Positions 8,676 to 17,289 of a DNA stretch of 64,000 nt are shown in pieces. The stretch covers positions 13,995 through 77,994 of the forward strand of contig CAWHKS010000014.1 in NCBI GenBank assembly GCA_963829955.1. Reading direction: 5' to 3'. A model generated the notes under the pieces. That model made no database searches. It was not told where the DNA came from and saw only the letters and a program-made list of their open reading frames with translations. Positions within the stretch are counted from its first letter, which is position 1, and the number at the start of each line of letters is the position of its first letter. The DNA comes from DASTFY01 sp963829955. Lineage in GTDB: Bacteria > Actinomycetota > Acidimicrobiia > Acidimicrobiales > Ilumatobacteraceae. The translations under genes were made by a program, and so were the position numbers.

Positions 8676-9125
8676 TCACAACTCGGCGCGGGCCTTCAGC
8701 TCCTTGACGGTGTTGAGGATTCGCACCTCGGCCCGCCGCTTGACGAAGCCGGGAAGGGGCACGACGAGCTCGATGGAGAGCTCGTACACGACGTCGGTCG
8801 AGCCCGGGTCCGTGGCCGAGGGGGCGAACGTGTACGCCCCATCGATCGCCCGCATGATGTCGCCGCGGACGAGATGCCAGGAGAGCTTCTCCGGGGCGGC
8901 CGAGTAGTCGTAGGCCAAGGTGTAGTGCGTGCTGCGCCCGAGGGCCGAGGCCCGGAACTCGACGGCCGTGGCCCGCCCCTGGTCATCCGTCTCCTGGACG
9001 ACTGCCTCCTTCACGTCCTTGGCCCACTCCGGGTAGCGGGGGAAGTCCGTGGCCACGGCGAAGCACTGCTCGGGCGAGGCCGCGATGGTGATGGTCTGGG
9101 TGGCGGACTCAGCCATGGCCTGCAT
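8676..9125 (-). CDS. SRPBCC (START-like) lipid-binding-fold protein
   Basis: 149 residues. Opens with the typical ITIAASPEQCFAVATDFPRYPEW strand-helix of polyketide cyclase/START-like proteins and ends with a long C-terminal helix (FVKRRAEVRILNTVKELKAR), together forming a hydrophobic pocket. The start at 9125 has GGAG four bases upstream; ATG 9116 is an alternative. It overlaps the end of the upstream membrane-protein gene. The pairing with an ArsA-like ATPase and a PimB-like glycosyltransferase recalls the mycobacterial Rv2184c-Rv2188c region, suggesting envelope lipid metabolism. The ligand is unknown. Confidence 0.8.
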   Translation of the reverse strand: MQAMAESATQTITIAASPEQCFAVATDFPRYPEWAKDVKEAVVQETDDQGRATAVEFRASALGRSTHYTLAYDYSAAPEKLSWHLVRGDIMRAIDGAYTFAPSATDPGSTDVVYELSIELVVPLPGFVKRRAEVRILNTVKELKARAEL

Positions 9126-9645
9126 TCTGCTCCATCCCGCCCTCGCTGTGGTGTCCCGCCGCCGACGGGGGGACCCGGCGGGGCGGGAACCGGCCGTGGC
9201 GGGCGGCCCACAGCCCGTTGAGCCCGAGGCCGAACACGGGCACGAGGACCCCGAACGCCAGCGGGGTGAAGGTGCGCAGGCCCGCGGTGACGAGAGCGAC
9301 GACGACCTGGACGGCGAGGAGCAGGCCCAGGCGCAGCTTGACCGGGCTGGGCACCGCGGGGCCCATCAGGAGGAAGAGGCCGGTGACGGCGATCTCGTCG
9401 GTGCGGCTGCGCTGGACCGCTCGGGCGTACCCGGCCAGGAAGGCGGCACAGCCGATGGCGAAGAGCGCGAGGGCCACCGTGACCCCGACGACCTGGGTCC
9501 AGTGGCGGAACAGGACGACCTCCAGCACCGCGGTGACGGTGAAGGCGATGGTGCCGACCGTGTCGAGGAGCACGATGTGCTCCCCCGCGCCACCGGAACC
9601 TGCCGCGTGGTCCGGCCGGGCCTTCTCCGGCTCGGTGGCACTCAC
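9109..9645 (-). CDS. Four-helix membrane protein
   Basis: 178 residues from the GTG at 9645; the frame runs further upstream but there it is antisense to the glycosyltransferase's own coding. Four hydrophobic segments are seen (around VGTIAFTVTAVLEVVLF, VGVTVALALFAIGCAAFLAG, LRLGLLLAVQVVVALVTAG and TPLAFGVLVPVFGLGLNGLW). These resemble the small membrane proteins found beside the SRPBCC/PimB genes in other actinobacteria. GTG overlaps the glycosyltransferase stop (GTGA), indicating translational coupling. No catalytic residues are evident. Confidence 0.7.
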   Translation of the reverse strand: MSATEPEKARPDHAAGSGGAGEHIVLLDTVGTIAFTVTAVLEVVLFRHWTQVVGVTVALALFAIGCAAFLAGYARAVQRSRTDEIAVTGLFLLMGPAVPSPVKLRLGLLLAVQVVVALVTAGLRTFTPLAFGVLVPVFGLGLNGLWAARHGRFPPRRVPPSAAGHHSEGGMEQNAGHG

Positions 9646-10772
9646 TCGGGCGTCCCGTGCACGTCGAGCGCGTCGCCGAGCCGGCTGGCCAGGGCGTCGT
9701 AGGTGAGCTCCGCTTCGACCCGGCGCCGAGCGGCCTGGCCCAGGGCCCGGGAACGCTCCGGGTCGGCCAGCAGCGAGTCGATGGCGTCGGCCACGGCCTG
9801 CACGTCCTCCGGCGGGTCGATCACGAGGCCAGTCTCGCCGTCGACCACCGCTTCGGCCGCCCCACCGCTCGCCCCCGCCACCTGCGGGACGGCGCAGGCC
9901 GCGGCCTCGAGGAAGACGATGCCGAAGCCCTCTTGCTCCAACCCGCCCCACCGGCTGCGGCACAACATGGCGAAAACATCCGCGGCGCCGTAGAGGGTCG
10001 GCAGATCCTCGTCGGGCACCCGACCCAGGAAGGCGACCGATGCGCCCGACTCCGTGGCCAGCCGGCGCAGCCGGGCCTCGTCCCGACCGCTGCCGGCGAT
10101 GGCGACGGTGAGGCCGGGGTGGGCGGTCCCCAGGCGCGCCGCGGCGCGGATCAGCGTGTCGAAGCCCTTCCTCGGTACCAGGCGGCTGACGCTGACGACG
10201 AGCGGACCGGTGGCGGGCAGGCCGAACCGGCTCCGCGCCACCCGCCGCTGCCCCTCGTCGAGGGGCACGAAGCGGTTGACGTCGACCCCCGGGGGAACGG
10301 TGACGACGTCGAGGGGACGCTCGGCGGCGCGTGCCGCCTCGGCCGCCGCGTAGTCACCGGCACTGATCACCCGACGGGCGCGGCGAAGCACGCGGGCCAG
10401 CAGCGGCCGGCTCCCCGGCAGACGCCCGGGAACGGTGACCTCCGCGCCGTGCAGCACGACGTCGTACGGCAGGTCCAGCGAGGGCCCGATCATGCCCAGG
10501 GGCAGCGCGGGGTCCAGCACCACGAGCTGCACCCCGAGCTCCGACGCCATCGCCTGGACCCGGTTGACCATGATCGGGTGCGGCAGGAGGACCGGCTCCC
10601 GCACGCGGCGCACGAGGAAGGGCTGGCGGCGGTCCCACTCCTCGGCATCGCTGTACGGGCTGGTCAGCACGGCGAAGCTCTCGGGGGGCAGGCGGCGCCA
10701 GAGCTCCCACAGGTAGCTCTGGATCCCGCCCACCTTGGGCGGGAAGTCGTTCGTGACCAGCAGGTGCTTCAC
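9642..10772 (-). CDS. GT4 glycosyltransferase, PimB-like
   Basis: 376 residues from a GTG at 10772 that overlaps the queG stop by four bases. GT-B fold: N-terminal VTNDFPPKVGGIQSYLWEL acceptor-binding region, PGVDVN linker, VSRLVPRKGFDTLI nucleotide-site start, and the C-terminal E-x7-E motif (EGFGIVFLEAA) of family GT4. The N-terminal motif and neighbourhood match phosphatidylinositol mannosyltransferase PimB, which adds a mannose from GDP-mannose to mannosylated phosphatidylinositol at the membrane. Sugar and acceptor are inferred from family and context. Confidence 0.85.
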   Translation of the reverse strand: MKHLLVTNDFPPKVGGIQSYLWELWRRLPPESFAVLTSPYSDAEEWDRRQPFLVRRVREPVLLPHPIMVNRVQAMASELGVQLVVLDPALPLGMIGPSLDLPYDVVLHGAEVTVPGRLPGSRPLLARVLRRARRVISAGDYAAAEAARAAERPLDVVTVPPGVDVNRFVPLDEGQRRVARSRFGLPATGPLVVSVSRLVPRKGFDTLIRAAARLGTAHPGLTVAIAGSGRDEARLRRLATESGASVAFLGRVPDEDLPTLYGAADVFAMLCRSRWGGLEQEGFGIVFLEAAACAVPQVAGASGGAAEAVVDGETGLVIDPPEDVQAVADAIDSLLADPERSRALGQAARRRVEAELTYDALASRLGDALDVHGTPE

Positions 10773-11944
10773 GTCGGCACCGGCACGGGCGGGTCGGGCG
10801 CGGCCAGCTCGTCCACCACATCCGGCGCGTCGTCGCCGACCAGCACATCCAGCAGGTCGTGACGGCCCAGCCGCCGGGCGGCCCACGCGGCGTGCGACCG
10901 AAGCATCGGGTCGGTGTGACGGAGGTGGCGCTGCAGGGCGGCGACGACGCGCTCGTCGCCGCGGTCGCCGATGTTGCCCAACGCGATCAGCGCGTTGCGC
11001 CGCAGCCATCGGGGGTCCCGGCCGGCGAGGTACCAACGCCCGTAGCGCGCCAGCAGCTCGTCGTCGTCTGCGGCGAGCAGGTCCAGCAGCGGCACCCACG
11101 GCCCCGGCGACGGCGCTGCTGGTTTGAGCGTGGGCGGGGCTGTTCGATCGAAGCGGAGGTTGGGCGGGCACACCTCCTGGCAGTCGTCGCAGCCATAGAT
11201 CCGGTCGTGCAGCGCCAGGCGGTGCTGGCGCGGGAACGTCCCGGGTTGCTGCACCAGCCACGCCAGGCAGCGCCGCGCGTCGACCACACCCGGAGCGACG
11301 ATGGCGCCGGTCGGGCAGGCGTCGAGGCAACGCCGGCAGGTGCCGCAGCCGTCGGGCACCGGCCCACCGGCCACGGGCAGGGGTGCGTCGGTGACGACGG
11401 CACCGAGGACGAACCAGGAGCCGGCACCGGGCAACAACAGGTTGGCGTTCTTGCCGAACCAGCCGATGCCGGCCCGGTACGCGACCTCCCGGTCGACCAT
11501 GGCGTTGTCGTCGGCAACCACCACGGCCCGGTGACCGTGGGCCCGGAGGTGGAGGGCGACGGCCTTCAGCGCCTCCCGCAGTGGGGCGTAGTGGTCGGTC
11601 CAGGCGTAGCGGGCTACACGACCAGCCGGCTCGATGCCGTGGGCCGGCGCAGGAGGGTGCGAGGCGTAGCGGCGGGCTCCGACCACGATCGCCGCCGCGT
11701 CGGGCACGACGCGGTCCGGCGAGGTCGAACGGGCCGGGTTGCGGTACGTGAACTCCATGCCGCCGTGCAGGCCGGCAGCCTTCCGCTCATCCAGGATCTG
11801 CCGCGCCCGGGTGAGCGGCGAGGCGGGGGCGATGCCGACCGCGTCGAGCCCGTGAGCCCGTCCGAGGGACTCGACCTGCCGGCCCAGCGCCTCGGGGGTC
11901 GGCTCCGCCCGGACGGCGGCCGGGACCGGCGGGGGTAGGCGCAT
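10769..11944 (-). CDS. queG: Epoxyqueuosine reductase
   Basis: Last step of tRNA queuosine synthesis: cobalamin-dependent reduction of epoxyqueuosine. 391 residues. The catalytic-domain segment VADDNAMVDREVAYRAGIGW (about 143-162) is followed by two [4Fe-4S] sites: CGTCRRCLDACP (Cys200, 203, 206, 210) and Cys226 with CDDCQEVCP (252, 255, 259). The C-terminus (from ~310) contains HEAT-like repeats (RNALIALGNIGD) that contact tRNA. First gene of the minus-strand run; queF lies just upstream on the other strand. Confidence 0.93.
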   Translation of the reverse strand: MRLPPPVPAAVRAEPTPEALGRQVESLGRAHGLDAVGIAPASPLTRARQILDERKAAGLHGGMEFTYRNPARSTSPDRVVPDAAAIVVGARRYASHPPAPAHGIEPAGRVARYAWTDHYAPLREALKAVALHLRAHGHRAVVVADDNAMVDREVAYRAGIGWFGKNANLLLPGAGSWFVLGAVVTDAPLPVAGGPVPDGCGTCRRCLDACPTGAIVAPGVVDARRCLAWLVQQPGTFPRQHRLALHDRIYGCDDCQEVCPPNLRFDRTAPPTLKPAAPSPGPWVPLLDLLAADDDELLARYGRWYLAGRDPRWLRRNALIALGNIGDRGDERVVAALQRHLRHTDPMLRSHAAWAARRLGRHDLLDVLVGDDAPDVVDELAAPDPPVPVPT

Positions 11945-12019
11945 CTGAGCACGGTACCCAAACCAGTCCGGCCAACTCCTTCCCGGCCGGCGCCCTCGTG
12001 CGCAGGGCCGTGGTCCCGG

Positions 12020-12262
12020 TCACCCCGGCGTGTGCTGCAGCTCGGGCGCCAGGCCCGCCGCGGCCAGCCGGCGGAGCGCCTGGAGCTCCGACAAGTCGAG
12101 CAGGACGGCCTCGTCCGGCTCTCGGTCGCACAGGAACGTCACGACACAGTCATCGCACGTGGGCGTGTCCCGCATCACGCACGTTCCGCAGTCGATGGTG
12201 ATGCAACCGGGGGCATCCGCCCCCTGGTCAGGCACATCGGTGTCCACGAGATGCTGCGTCAC
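12020..12262 (-). CDS. Cys-rich miniprotein of unknown function
   Basis: 80 residues. Start chosen at GTG 12262 because AGGAGG stands about nine bases upstream (12271-12278); the longer open frame to 12382 lacks such support and would overlap queF. Six cysteines are clustered in the first half with spacing C-x4-C-x2-C-x7-C-x2-C-x5-C, around CGTC and CDDC, suggesting one or two bound metals. The second half is an acidic helical region (LDLSELQALRRLAAAGL). No named family is recognised. It lies between queG and queF, but queuosine involvement is only positional. Confidence 0.7.
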   Translation of the reverse strand: MTQHLVDTDVPDQGADAPGCITIDCGTCVMRDTPTCDDCVVTFLCDREPDEAVLLDLSELQALRRLAAAGLAPELQHTPG

Positions 12263-12354
12263 GTCAGGGTCCTCCTGGGAAGTCGGTCTCCGCCCACTCC
12301 CACCGTCAGCCTGCCCAGTGGGTGCTACAGGGTTCCGGCTGGCACCATGGTCCG

Positions 12355-12813
12355 GTGCCCAGACCCGGCCAACAGCCGCCACCCGAACCCGACGACGGAT
12401 CCGCCTCGCTGACGGGCCCCCTCACCATCCTGGGTCAGGCGGTGCGGCACCCCATCGAGCACGTCGAGTGCTTCCCGGCCCCCGAGCACGTGACCACGGT
12501 GCGGTTCACGACCGACGAGCTGGCCTCCGTCTGCCCCGTGACCGGTCAGCCCGATCTGTCCCACGTGGTCATCGAGTACCGGCCCGGCCACCACTGCGTC
12601 GAGAGCAAGTCGCTCAAGCTCTTCCTGTGGTCCTTCCGGGACCGCGCCGTCTTCGCCGAGGCGCTCGCCGCCGAGATCGCCCAGGAGATCATGACCAGCG
12701 CGTCCCCCGAGACGGTCCGCGTCACGCTCACCCAGCGGCCGCGGGGCGGGATCGAGGTGCAGGCGGTGGCCGAGTTGTCGCTCAGATCAGGTGGCGGCGC
12801 GTCAGGCGCGTGA
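12355..12813 (+). CDS. queF: 7-cyano-7-deazaguanine reductase
   Basis: NADPH-dependent reduction of preQ0 to preQ1 in queuosine synthesis. About 152 residues, matching the unimodular (YkvM-type) QueF. Active-site CPVTGQPD has the nucleophile Cys60 and Asp67; ESKSLK (83-88) is the NADPH-binding QueF motif, followed by WSFRD. Start is GTG 12355; GTG 12322 is possible but adds an unlikely leader. The 3' end overlaps the convergent flippase-like gene by about 30 bases. Together with queG this supports preQ0-dependent queuosine formation; tgt and queA are not in the window. Confidence 0.94.
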   Translation: MPRPGQQPPPEPDDGSASLTGPLTILGQAVRHPIEHVECFPAPEHVTTVRFTTDELASVCPVTGQPDLSHVVIEYRPGHHCVESKSLKLFLWSFRDRAVFAEALAAEIAQEIMTSASPETVRVTLTQRPRGGIEVQAVAELSLRSGGGASGA

Positions 12814-15211
12814 AGACGGCCCACGCGGGCAGGATCGGTAGCCAGAACGTGCACAGTCGGAAGAGCAGGACGGCGGGCACCGCCACCTCCTTGTCCAGCC
12901 CGACGCTGATCAACCCCGCGATGAGTGCCGCTTCCACCGCGCCCAGCCCGCCCGGCGTCGGTGCCGCCTGGCCGATGGCCGACCCGGCCAGGTAGACGGC
13001 CCCGACGGCCGAGAACGCCAAGCCGCCGCCGAAGGCACTGACGGCCGCATACAGCGCGCACAGGTACGACGCCGTGATGAGCGTGCCCCCGATGATCATC
13101 CCTGCCAGGTGAGCGGGCTCATGGGCCAGGTCGACCACGCCCTGCCAGGCATGGCGGAGGGCGCGGACGGCGGAACCGAGCAGCCGCTGGCGGCCCCACG
13201 GTAGGAGGAAGACGACGCCGGCACCGACGAGCACGACGAGGAGCGCGACGAGGGCGGGCACCTTGGGCAGTCGGAAGTCGAAGCTGCCCTCCTTTCTCGC
13301 CCAGAGGAGGAACAGCACCGTCAGCGACAGGTGGATCATGACGCCGAGCAGGCTGTTGACGCCCAGCCGCGAGGCCGCCTCGACGGTCTCCGCACCCCGC
13401 TTCTGCAGATACCGCACGTTGAGGCCCATCCCGCCGACCCCGGCGGGGGTGACACGGTTGACGAACGAGCCGGCCAGGCTGACCTCCACGGCCTGCACGG
13501 CGGGCACCCGCGTCGGCGCGAAGGACATCAGGCTGGTGCCGGCGCCGAGGTAGCTGATGAACGAGAGCACCAGCGTGAGCGCCACCCAGTCCCACTCGGC
13601 GTCGCCCAACTGCCGCACCATGCCGGTGACGTCCGTGAACTGGGGGATCAGCACGTACAGGGCGATGAGGCTGGAGACCAGCATGAGAGCGGTGCGGGCA
13701 CTGACGCGGGCCAGCGGTTCGTATGCCACCGCCTCGACACCGGTCTGGCGCCGCACCTCCTCCTGCAGCTCCCCCATCAACCCGTGCTGCTCGGCGACCG
13801 CCTTGTGCGTGGCGCCGGCCAGGGCGAGGGGCTGGAGCATCGCGAGCGACTGACCGACCGCTTCCTTCCCGATGCCTGCAACCGCGGCGGCGACAGCTCG
13901 GTCGGCGCCGGTCACCACGCCGGTGGAGGCGATGAGCTCGGCGACATCGACCTGCAGCAGGCGGTCGCTGGCGGCCAGTTCGCTGAACCCGAAGTCGATG
14001 ATCCAGACGTGACCGTCGACCCCGAGGAAGATGTTGGCCCGGCGGAGATCGCGGTGGGCGATCCGCTCGCGGCGCAGGATCGCCATCTGGGCCCAGATCT
14101 GCGCGAGCAGGTCGTCGTCGAAGTCACCTTCGATCGAGTCGATGGAACGACCGTCGATGGCCTCGTAGGCCAGCAGCATGCCGTCCGGCCCGACCGTGGC
14201 CACGTTGCGGACCCGCGGTGTCCGCACGCCGGAGTCCCGGGCCTTCAGCGCCACCAGGGCCTCGTGCTCGACGGCGCGGCGCAGCGACGAGAAGGGCCGC
14301 TGATCGCCCACGTTCTTCAGGCGGAAGTAGCGGTAGACGCGGAAGAGCAGGTCGGCGTCGCGCTCGTCCCGGCCGAGCGTCTTCACGAACAGCGCGGTGC
14401 CGTCCGTCGTCGTGGCGAACCACGGTGTCGATCCGCGGGCGTCGACGGACGCCGGAGCCAGCCGCGCCAGCGGAAGGCCCGTCGACGCCAGCGCGTCGGC
14501 GACCATGCGGGCGGTCGGCGCGTGGTCAGGCGCGCCGAACGCCAGCACCACGGCCGTGCCGACGAACCACCCGACCCCGAGCGCGAGCAGCAGGTGGGCG
14601 GGAACGGTGGCGGACGCGAGGAGCCGGAACAGAGCCACGACGAGGAGCGCGGCCCACGCCAGCCGTCCCCAGCGGCGCCCGATGAAGACAGCCAGGATGG
14701 TCGCCACCGCGGCGCCGCCGGCGAGGTAGGCCGCGCTGGGGAAGGCGGCTCCGAGGATCCAGGTATCGCCCGTGATCACCGAGACGAGCGCCGGGGGCCG
14801 GGGCGCGTCGATCACGCCGTCGATCAGCGCCAGCGCCGCCGCCGCGATGCCGGCGCCCACGGCGGCTACGACGAGCGTGCGGACCTGCCGGAGCGCGAGC
14901 AGCGCGATCGTGACGATCGCCGGGAGCAGGAGGGCGACGAACTGGCTGAGCCCGACGAGAAACCGTTCGAACGAGTCAGGGAGTCCGCCGAACAGTTCGA
15001 GCACCCGGGCGTCGAGGTCGAGCAGCGTCTCCGACGCGGCCGCCGTCAGCACCATGCCGGCGAGCACGGCGACGCCCGCCACAAGCAGGCGGAACAGGAG
15101 GACCGGCGAGCGCTCGTACGGCGGACGCTGCGGTTCGATCAGCTCAGGAGGCGGGCCGACCTCGACCGGGCTCGGCGCGACCATCGACGAATTCAAGCAG
15201 ACGAGCCGCAT
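12782..15211 (-). CDS. Flippase-like membrane protein with embedded kinase-like domain (intact motifs)
   Basis: 809 residues in three parts. Residues ~40-240: about seven membrane helices that resemble a degenerate PAP2 phosphatase (APRPP and FPSAA in place of the RP and PSGH motifs). Residues ~255-440: a soluble kinase-like domain with HRDLRRAN near 385 and DFG near 407, so catalytic Asp, Asn and Mg-binding Asp are all present. Residues ~505-805: a C-terminal lysylphosphatidylglycerol synthase/AglD-type transmembrane domain with the PAPTPGGLGAVEA-type loop (read here as APTPGGLGAVEA). A paralogue of the same layout lies at 20323-22761. Starts three bases after the acyltransferase stop. A role in moving or modifying an envelope lipid is inferred. 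Confidence 0.8.
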   Translation of the reverse strand: MRLVCLNSSMVAPSPVEVGPPPELIEPQRPPYERSPVLLFRLLVAGVAVLAGMVLTAAASETLLDLDARVLELFGGLPDSFERFLVGLSQFVALLLPAIVTIALLALRQVRTLVVAAVGAGIAAAALALIDGVIDAPRPPALVSVITGDTWILGAAFPSAAYLAGGAAVATILAVFIGRRWGRLAWAALLVVALFRLLASATVPAHLLLALGVGWFVGTAVVLAFGAPDHAPTARMVADALASTGLPLARLAPASVDARGSTPWFATTTDGTALFVKTLGRDERDADLLFRVYRYFRLKNVGDQRPFSSLRRAVEHEALVALKARDSGVRTPRVRNVATVGPDGMLLAYEAIDGRSIDSIEGDFDDDLLAQIWAQMAILRRERIAHRDLRRANIFLGVDGHVWIIDFGFSELAASDRLLQVDVAELIASTGVVTGADRAVAAAVAGIGKEAVGQSLAMLQPLALAGATHKAVAEQHGLMGELQEEVRRQTGVEAVAYEPLARVSARTALMLVSSLIALYVLIPQFTDVTGMVRQLGDAEWDWVALTLVLSFISYLGAGTSLMSFAPTRVPAVQAVEVSLAGSFVNRVTPAGVGGMGLNVRYLQKRGAETVEAASRLGVNSLLGVMIHLSLTVLFLLWARKEGSFDFRLPKVPALVALLVVLVGAGVVFLLPWGRQRLLGSAVRALRHAWQGVVDLAHEPAHLAGMIIGGTLITASYLCALYAAVSAFGGGLAFSAVGAVYLAGSAIGQAAPTPGGLGAVEAALIAGLISVGLDKEVAVPAVLLFRLCTFWLPILPAWAVFTRLTRRHLI

Positions 15212-15214
15212 GCC

Positions 15215-17251
15215 TCAGGGCTTGCTGAGCGCCGCCTTCACCGTGCTGGCGTAGAACTCGGCGCCGTGCGGGCGCAGGTGGAAGCCGTCCTCGTAGAAGA
15301 ACGACGGATCGGTGGCGACGGCCTTCCAATCGAGGATGCGGGCGTTCGGGTACTTCGGGATCTCGGCGGCGAGCGTGGCGTTGACCCCGGCCTCCCACCC
15401 ACGCGGCACCTTCACGGTGACCCACAGCACGCGGTCGACGTCGGCGAGCGAGGCCATCGTCTGGGCGATCAGGCCGGGATCGACACCGCCGTTGTCGCCG
15501 AGGTGGATCACGACGTCCTCCCCGAGGAGGCCTCCAGCCCGCAGCATCGCTGCGATCCCGACCACGGGAGACAGCGTGCGCCCGACCTCGGCGTTCACCA
15601 TCGTCCCGGGGCCGAACGTGGCCAGCAGTTGCGGCGCCGCGCCGAGCATGACGGAGTCCCCCAGGGCGACGATCGGTCCGACGGGCCGAGGCGCAGGGGT
15701 GGTGGGCGGAGCCGTGGTCGGCGGGGTCGTCGGCGCGGCGGTGGTGACCGGAGCGGTGGTCGCCGGCGCGGTGGTGGCCGAGCGAGGCGCGTCCGTCGTC
15801 GACGACGCCGCCCTCGACTGCGTCCGGACGTCCTTCGCGGATGTCGCCCTCTCGAGCACATCGGGGGCCGCCGTCAACGTCGCCGCCAGCGCGGCTCTGG
15901 CGCGCGCGGCACTCGTCGTCGGCGCGGCGGTCGTGCCCTGCGCACGGGCGATCGCCTGCTGGCCGGCCTGGAGGCTCAGCTCGATCTCGCTGGTCGGTGG
16001 CCGGCCGGCGCGCGCCACGGCCACGACGGCCACGAGCGAGGCCATCGTGAGGCCGAGCACGACGAGCCCGAGCGGCCGGCGACCGCCCGGCGGGCCGATA
16101 CGAATGGTGCGGCGGACCCATCGCCCCCAGCCCAGCCGGCGGATCGGCCGCTCCACCAGGCGGTAGGAGAGGTCGGCCAGCAGCACCGTCAGACCCAGCC
16201 GCAAGGCCAGCAGCGGGGCGCCGTCGAACGGCACGTCGACCACCGGGCGGGTCACCACGTAGATCGGCCAGTGCCAGAGGTACAACGCGTAGGAGCGCAG
16301 GCCGATCCAGGTGAGGACCCCGACGCCGAGCACCCGGCCGAACGCGGTGCCCGGATGGCTCGCGGCGGCGACGGCGAGGGCGGACACCACGGCCAGGGCG
16401 GCGAAGCCACCCCGATACAGCCCGGCGCTGGTGTCGGAGGTGTTGACGAAGCACCACACGATGGTCGCCAGCGCCAGCAGGCCCACCAGGTCGAAGATCC
16501 TCCCGTGCCGCCGCACGGTCCCGTGCGCGAGAGCCGACGGTCGCCAGAAGATCGCCAGCAGGCCGCCCATCAGCAGCGTGGCCAGCCGGGTGTCCGTGCC
16601 GTAGTAGAGGCGGCTGGGGTCGGTCCCCGGTTCGTAGAGCAGCGCCATCCACACCGCCGAGGCGCCGGCCAGCGCGCCGATGATGAGCGCGATGGAGCCC
16701 AGCCGGTTGCGGAAGCGGCGGAGCAGGAAGACCATGACCAGCGGCCACACCAGGTAGAACTGCTCCTCCACCGCCAGGGACCAGAGGTGGCGGAGCGCCA
16801 GCGGGCGCCCGAGGGCGTCGAAGTACGAGCCGTCGGTGAAGATCAGGTACCAGTTGGTCGAGTAGGTCAGCGCCGACAGCACCTGCGCCCGCAGGCGGGC
16901 CATCTCTTCGCGGTAGAAGAGCGCAGCCACGCTGCACACGGCCAGGAGCAGCACGAACAGGGCGGGGAGGAGCCGGCGGGCCCGCCTCCGGTAGAAGCCC
17001 CGCACGCTCACCGCCCCCGTGCGGTGATGCTCCTCCAGCATGAGCATCGTGATGAGGTAGCCGCTGATCACGAGGAAGACATCGACGCCCAGGAAGCCGC
17101 CCGGGAGCCACGACACATCGGCGTGGTAGAGCAGGACGGCGACCACCGCCACCGCCCGCAGCCCGTCGATGCCCGGCAGGTAGCGCGAACCCCGGGCCGC
17201 CCGCGCCGGTGCGGGCGCGGGCGGGGCCTCAGGGGCCGTAGAGGTCAGCAC
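15215..17251 (-). CDS. OatA-like membrane acyltransferase with SGNH domain
   Basis: 678 residues. Residues ~24-380 are an acyltransferase-3 domain: YLPGIDGLRAVAV, then His43 and GGFLGVDVFLVISGY, with about ten membrane helices and the HLWSLAVEEQFYLVWP motif. A Thr/Ala/Pro-rich linker (about 440-510) leads to an extracytoplasmic SGNH hydrolase domain with GDS (nucleophile Ser), GDNG and the catalytic D-x2-H in DGFHLRPHG near the end. The architecture is that of enzymes that O-acetylate peptidoglycan or surface polysaccharide. Ends three bases before the flippase-like gene, so the two are probably one operon. Acceptor unknown. Confidence 0.9.
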   Translation of the reverse strand: MLTSTAPEAPPAPAPARAARGSRYLPGIDGLRAVAVVAVLLYHADVSWLPGGFLGVDVFLVISGYLITMLMLEEHHRTGAVSVRGFYRRRARRLLPALFVLLLAVCSVAALFYREEMARLRAQVLSALTYSTNWYLIFTDGSYFDALGRPLALRHLWSLAVEEQFYLVWPLVMVFLLRRFRNRLGSIALIIGALAGASAVWMALLYEPGTDPSRLYYGTDTRLATLLMGGLLAIFWRPSALAHGTVRRHGRIFDLVGLLALATIVWCFVNTSDTSAGLYRGGFAALAVVSALAVAAASHPGTAFGRVLGVGVLTWIGLRSYALYLWHWPIYVVTRPVVDVPFDGAPLLALRLGLTVLLADLSYRLVERPIRRLGWGRWVRRTIRIGPPGGRRPLGLVVLGLTMASLVAVVAVARAGRPPTSEIELSLQAGQQAIARAQGTTAAPTTSAARARAALAATLTAAPDVLERATSAKDVRTQSRAASSTTDAPRSATTAPATTAPVTTAAPTTPPTTAPPTTPAPRPVGPIVALGDSVMLGAAPQLLATFGPGTMVNAEVGRTLSPVVGIAAMLRAGGLLGEDVVIHLGDNGGVDPGLIAQTMASLADVDRVLWVTVKVPRGWEAGVNATLAAEIPKYPNARILDWKAVATDPSFFYEDGFHLRPHGAEFYASTVKAALSKP

Positions 17252-17289
17252 AGGGGCGGTGATGCCCGCGATTCGATCACAGCGGACCC

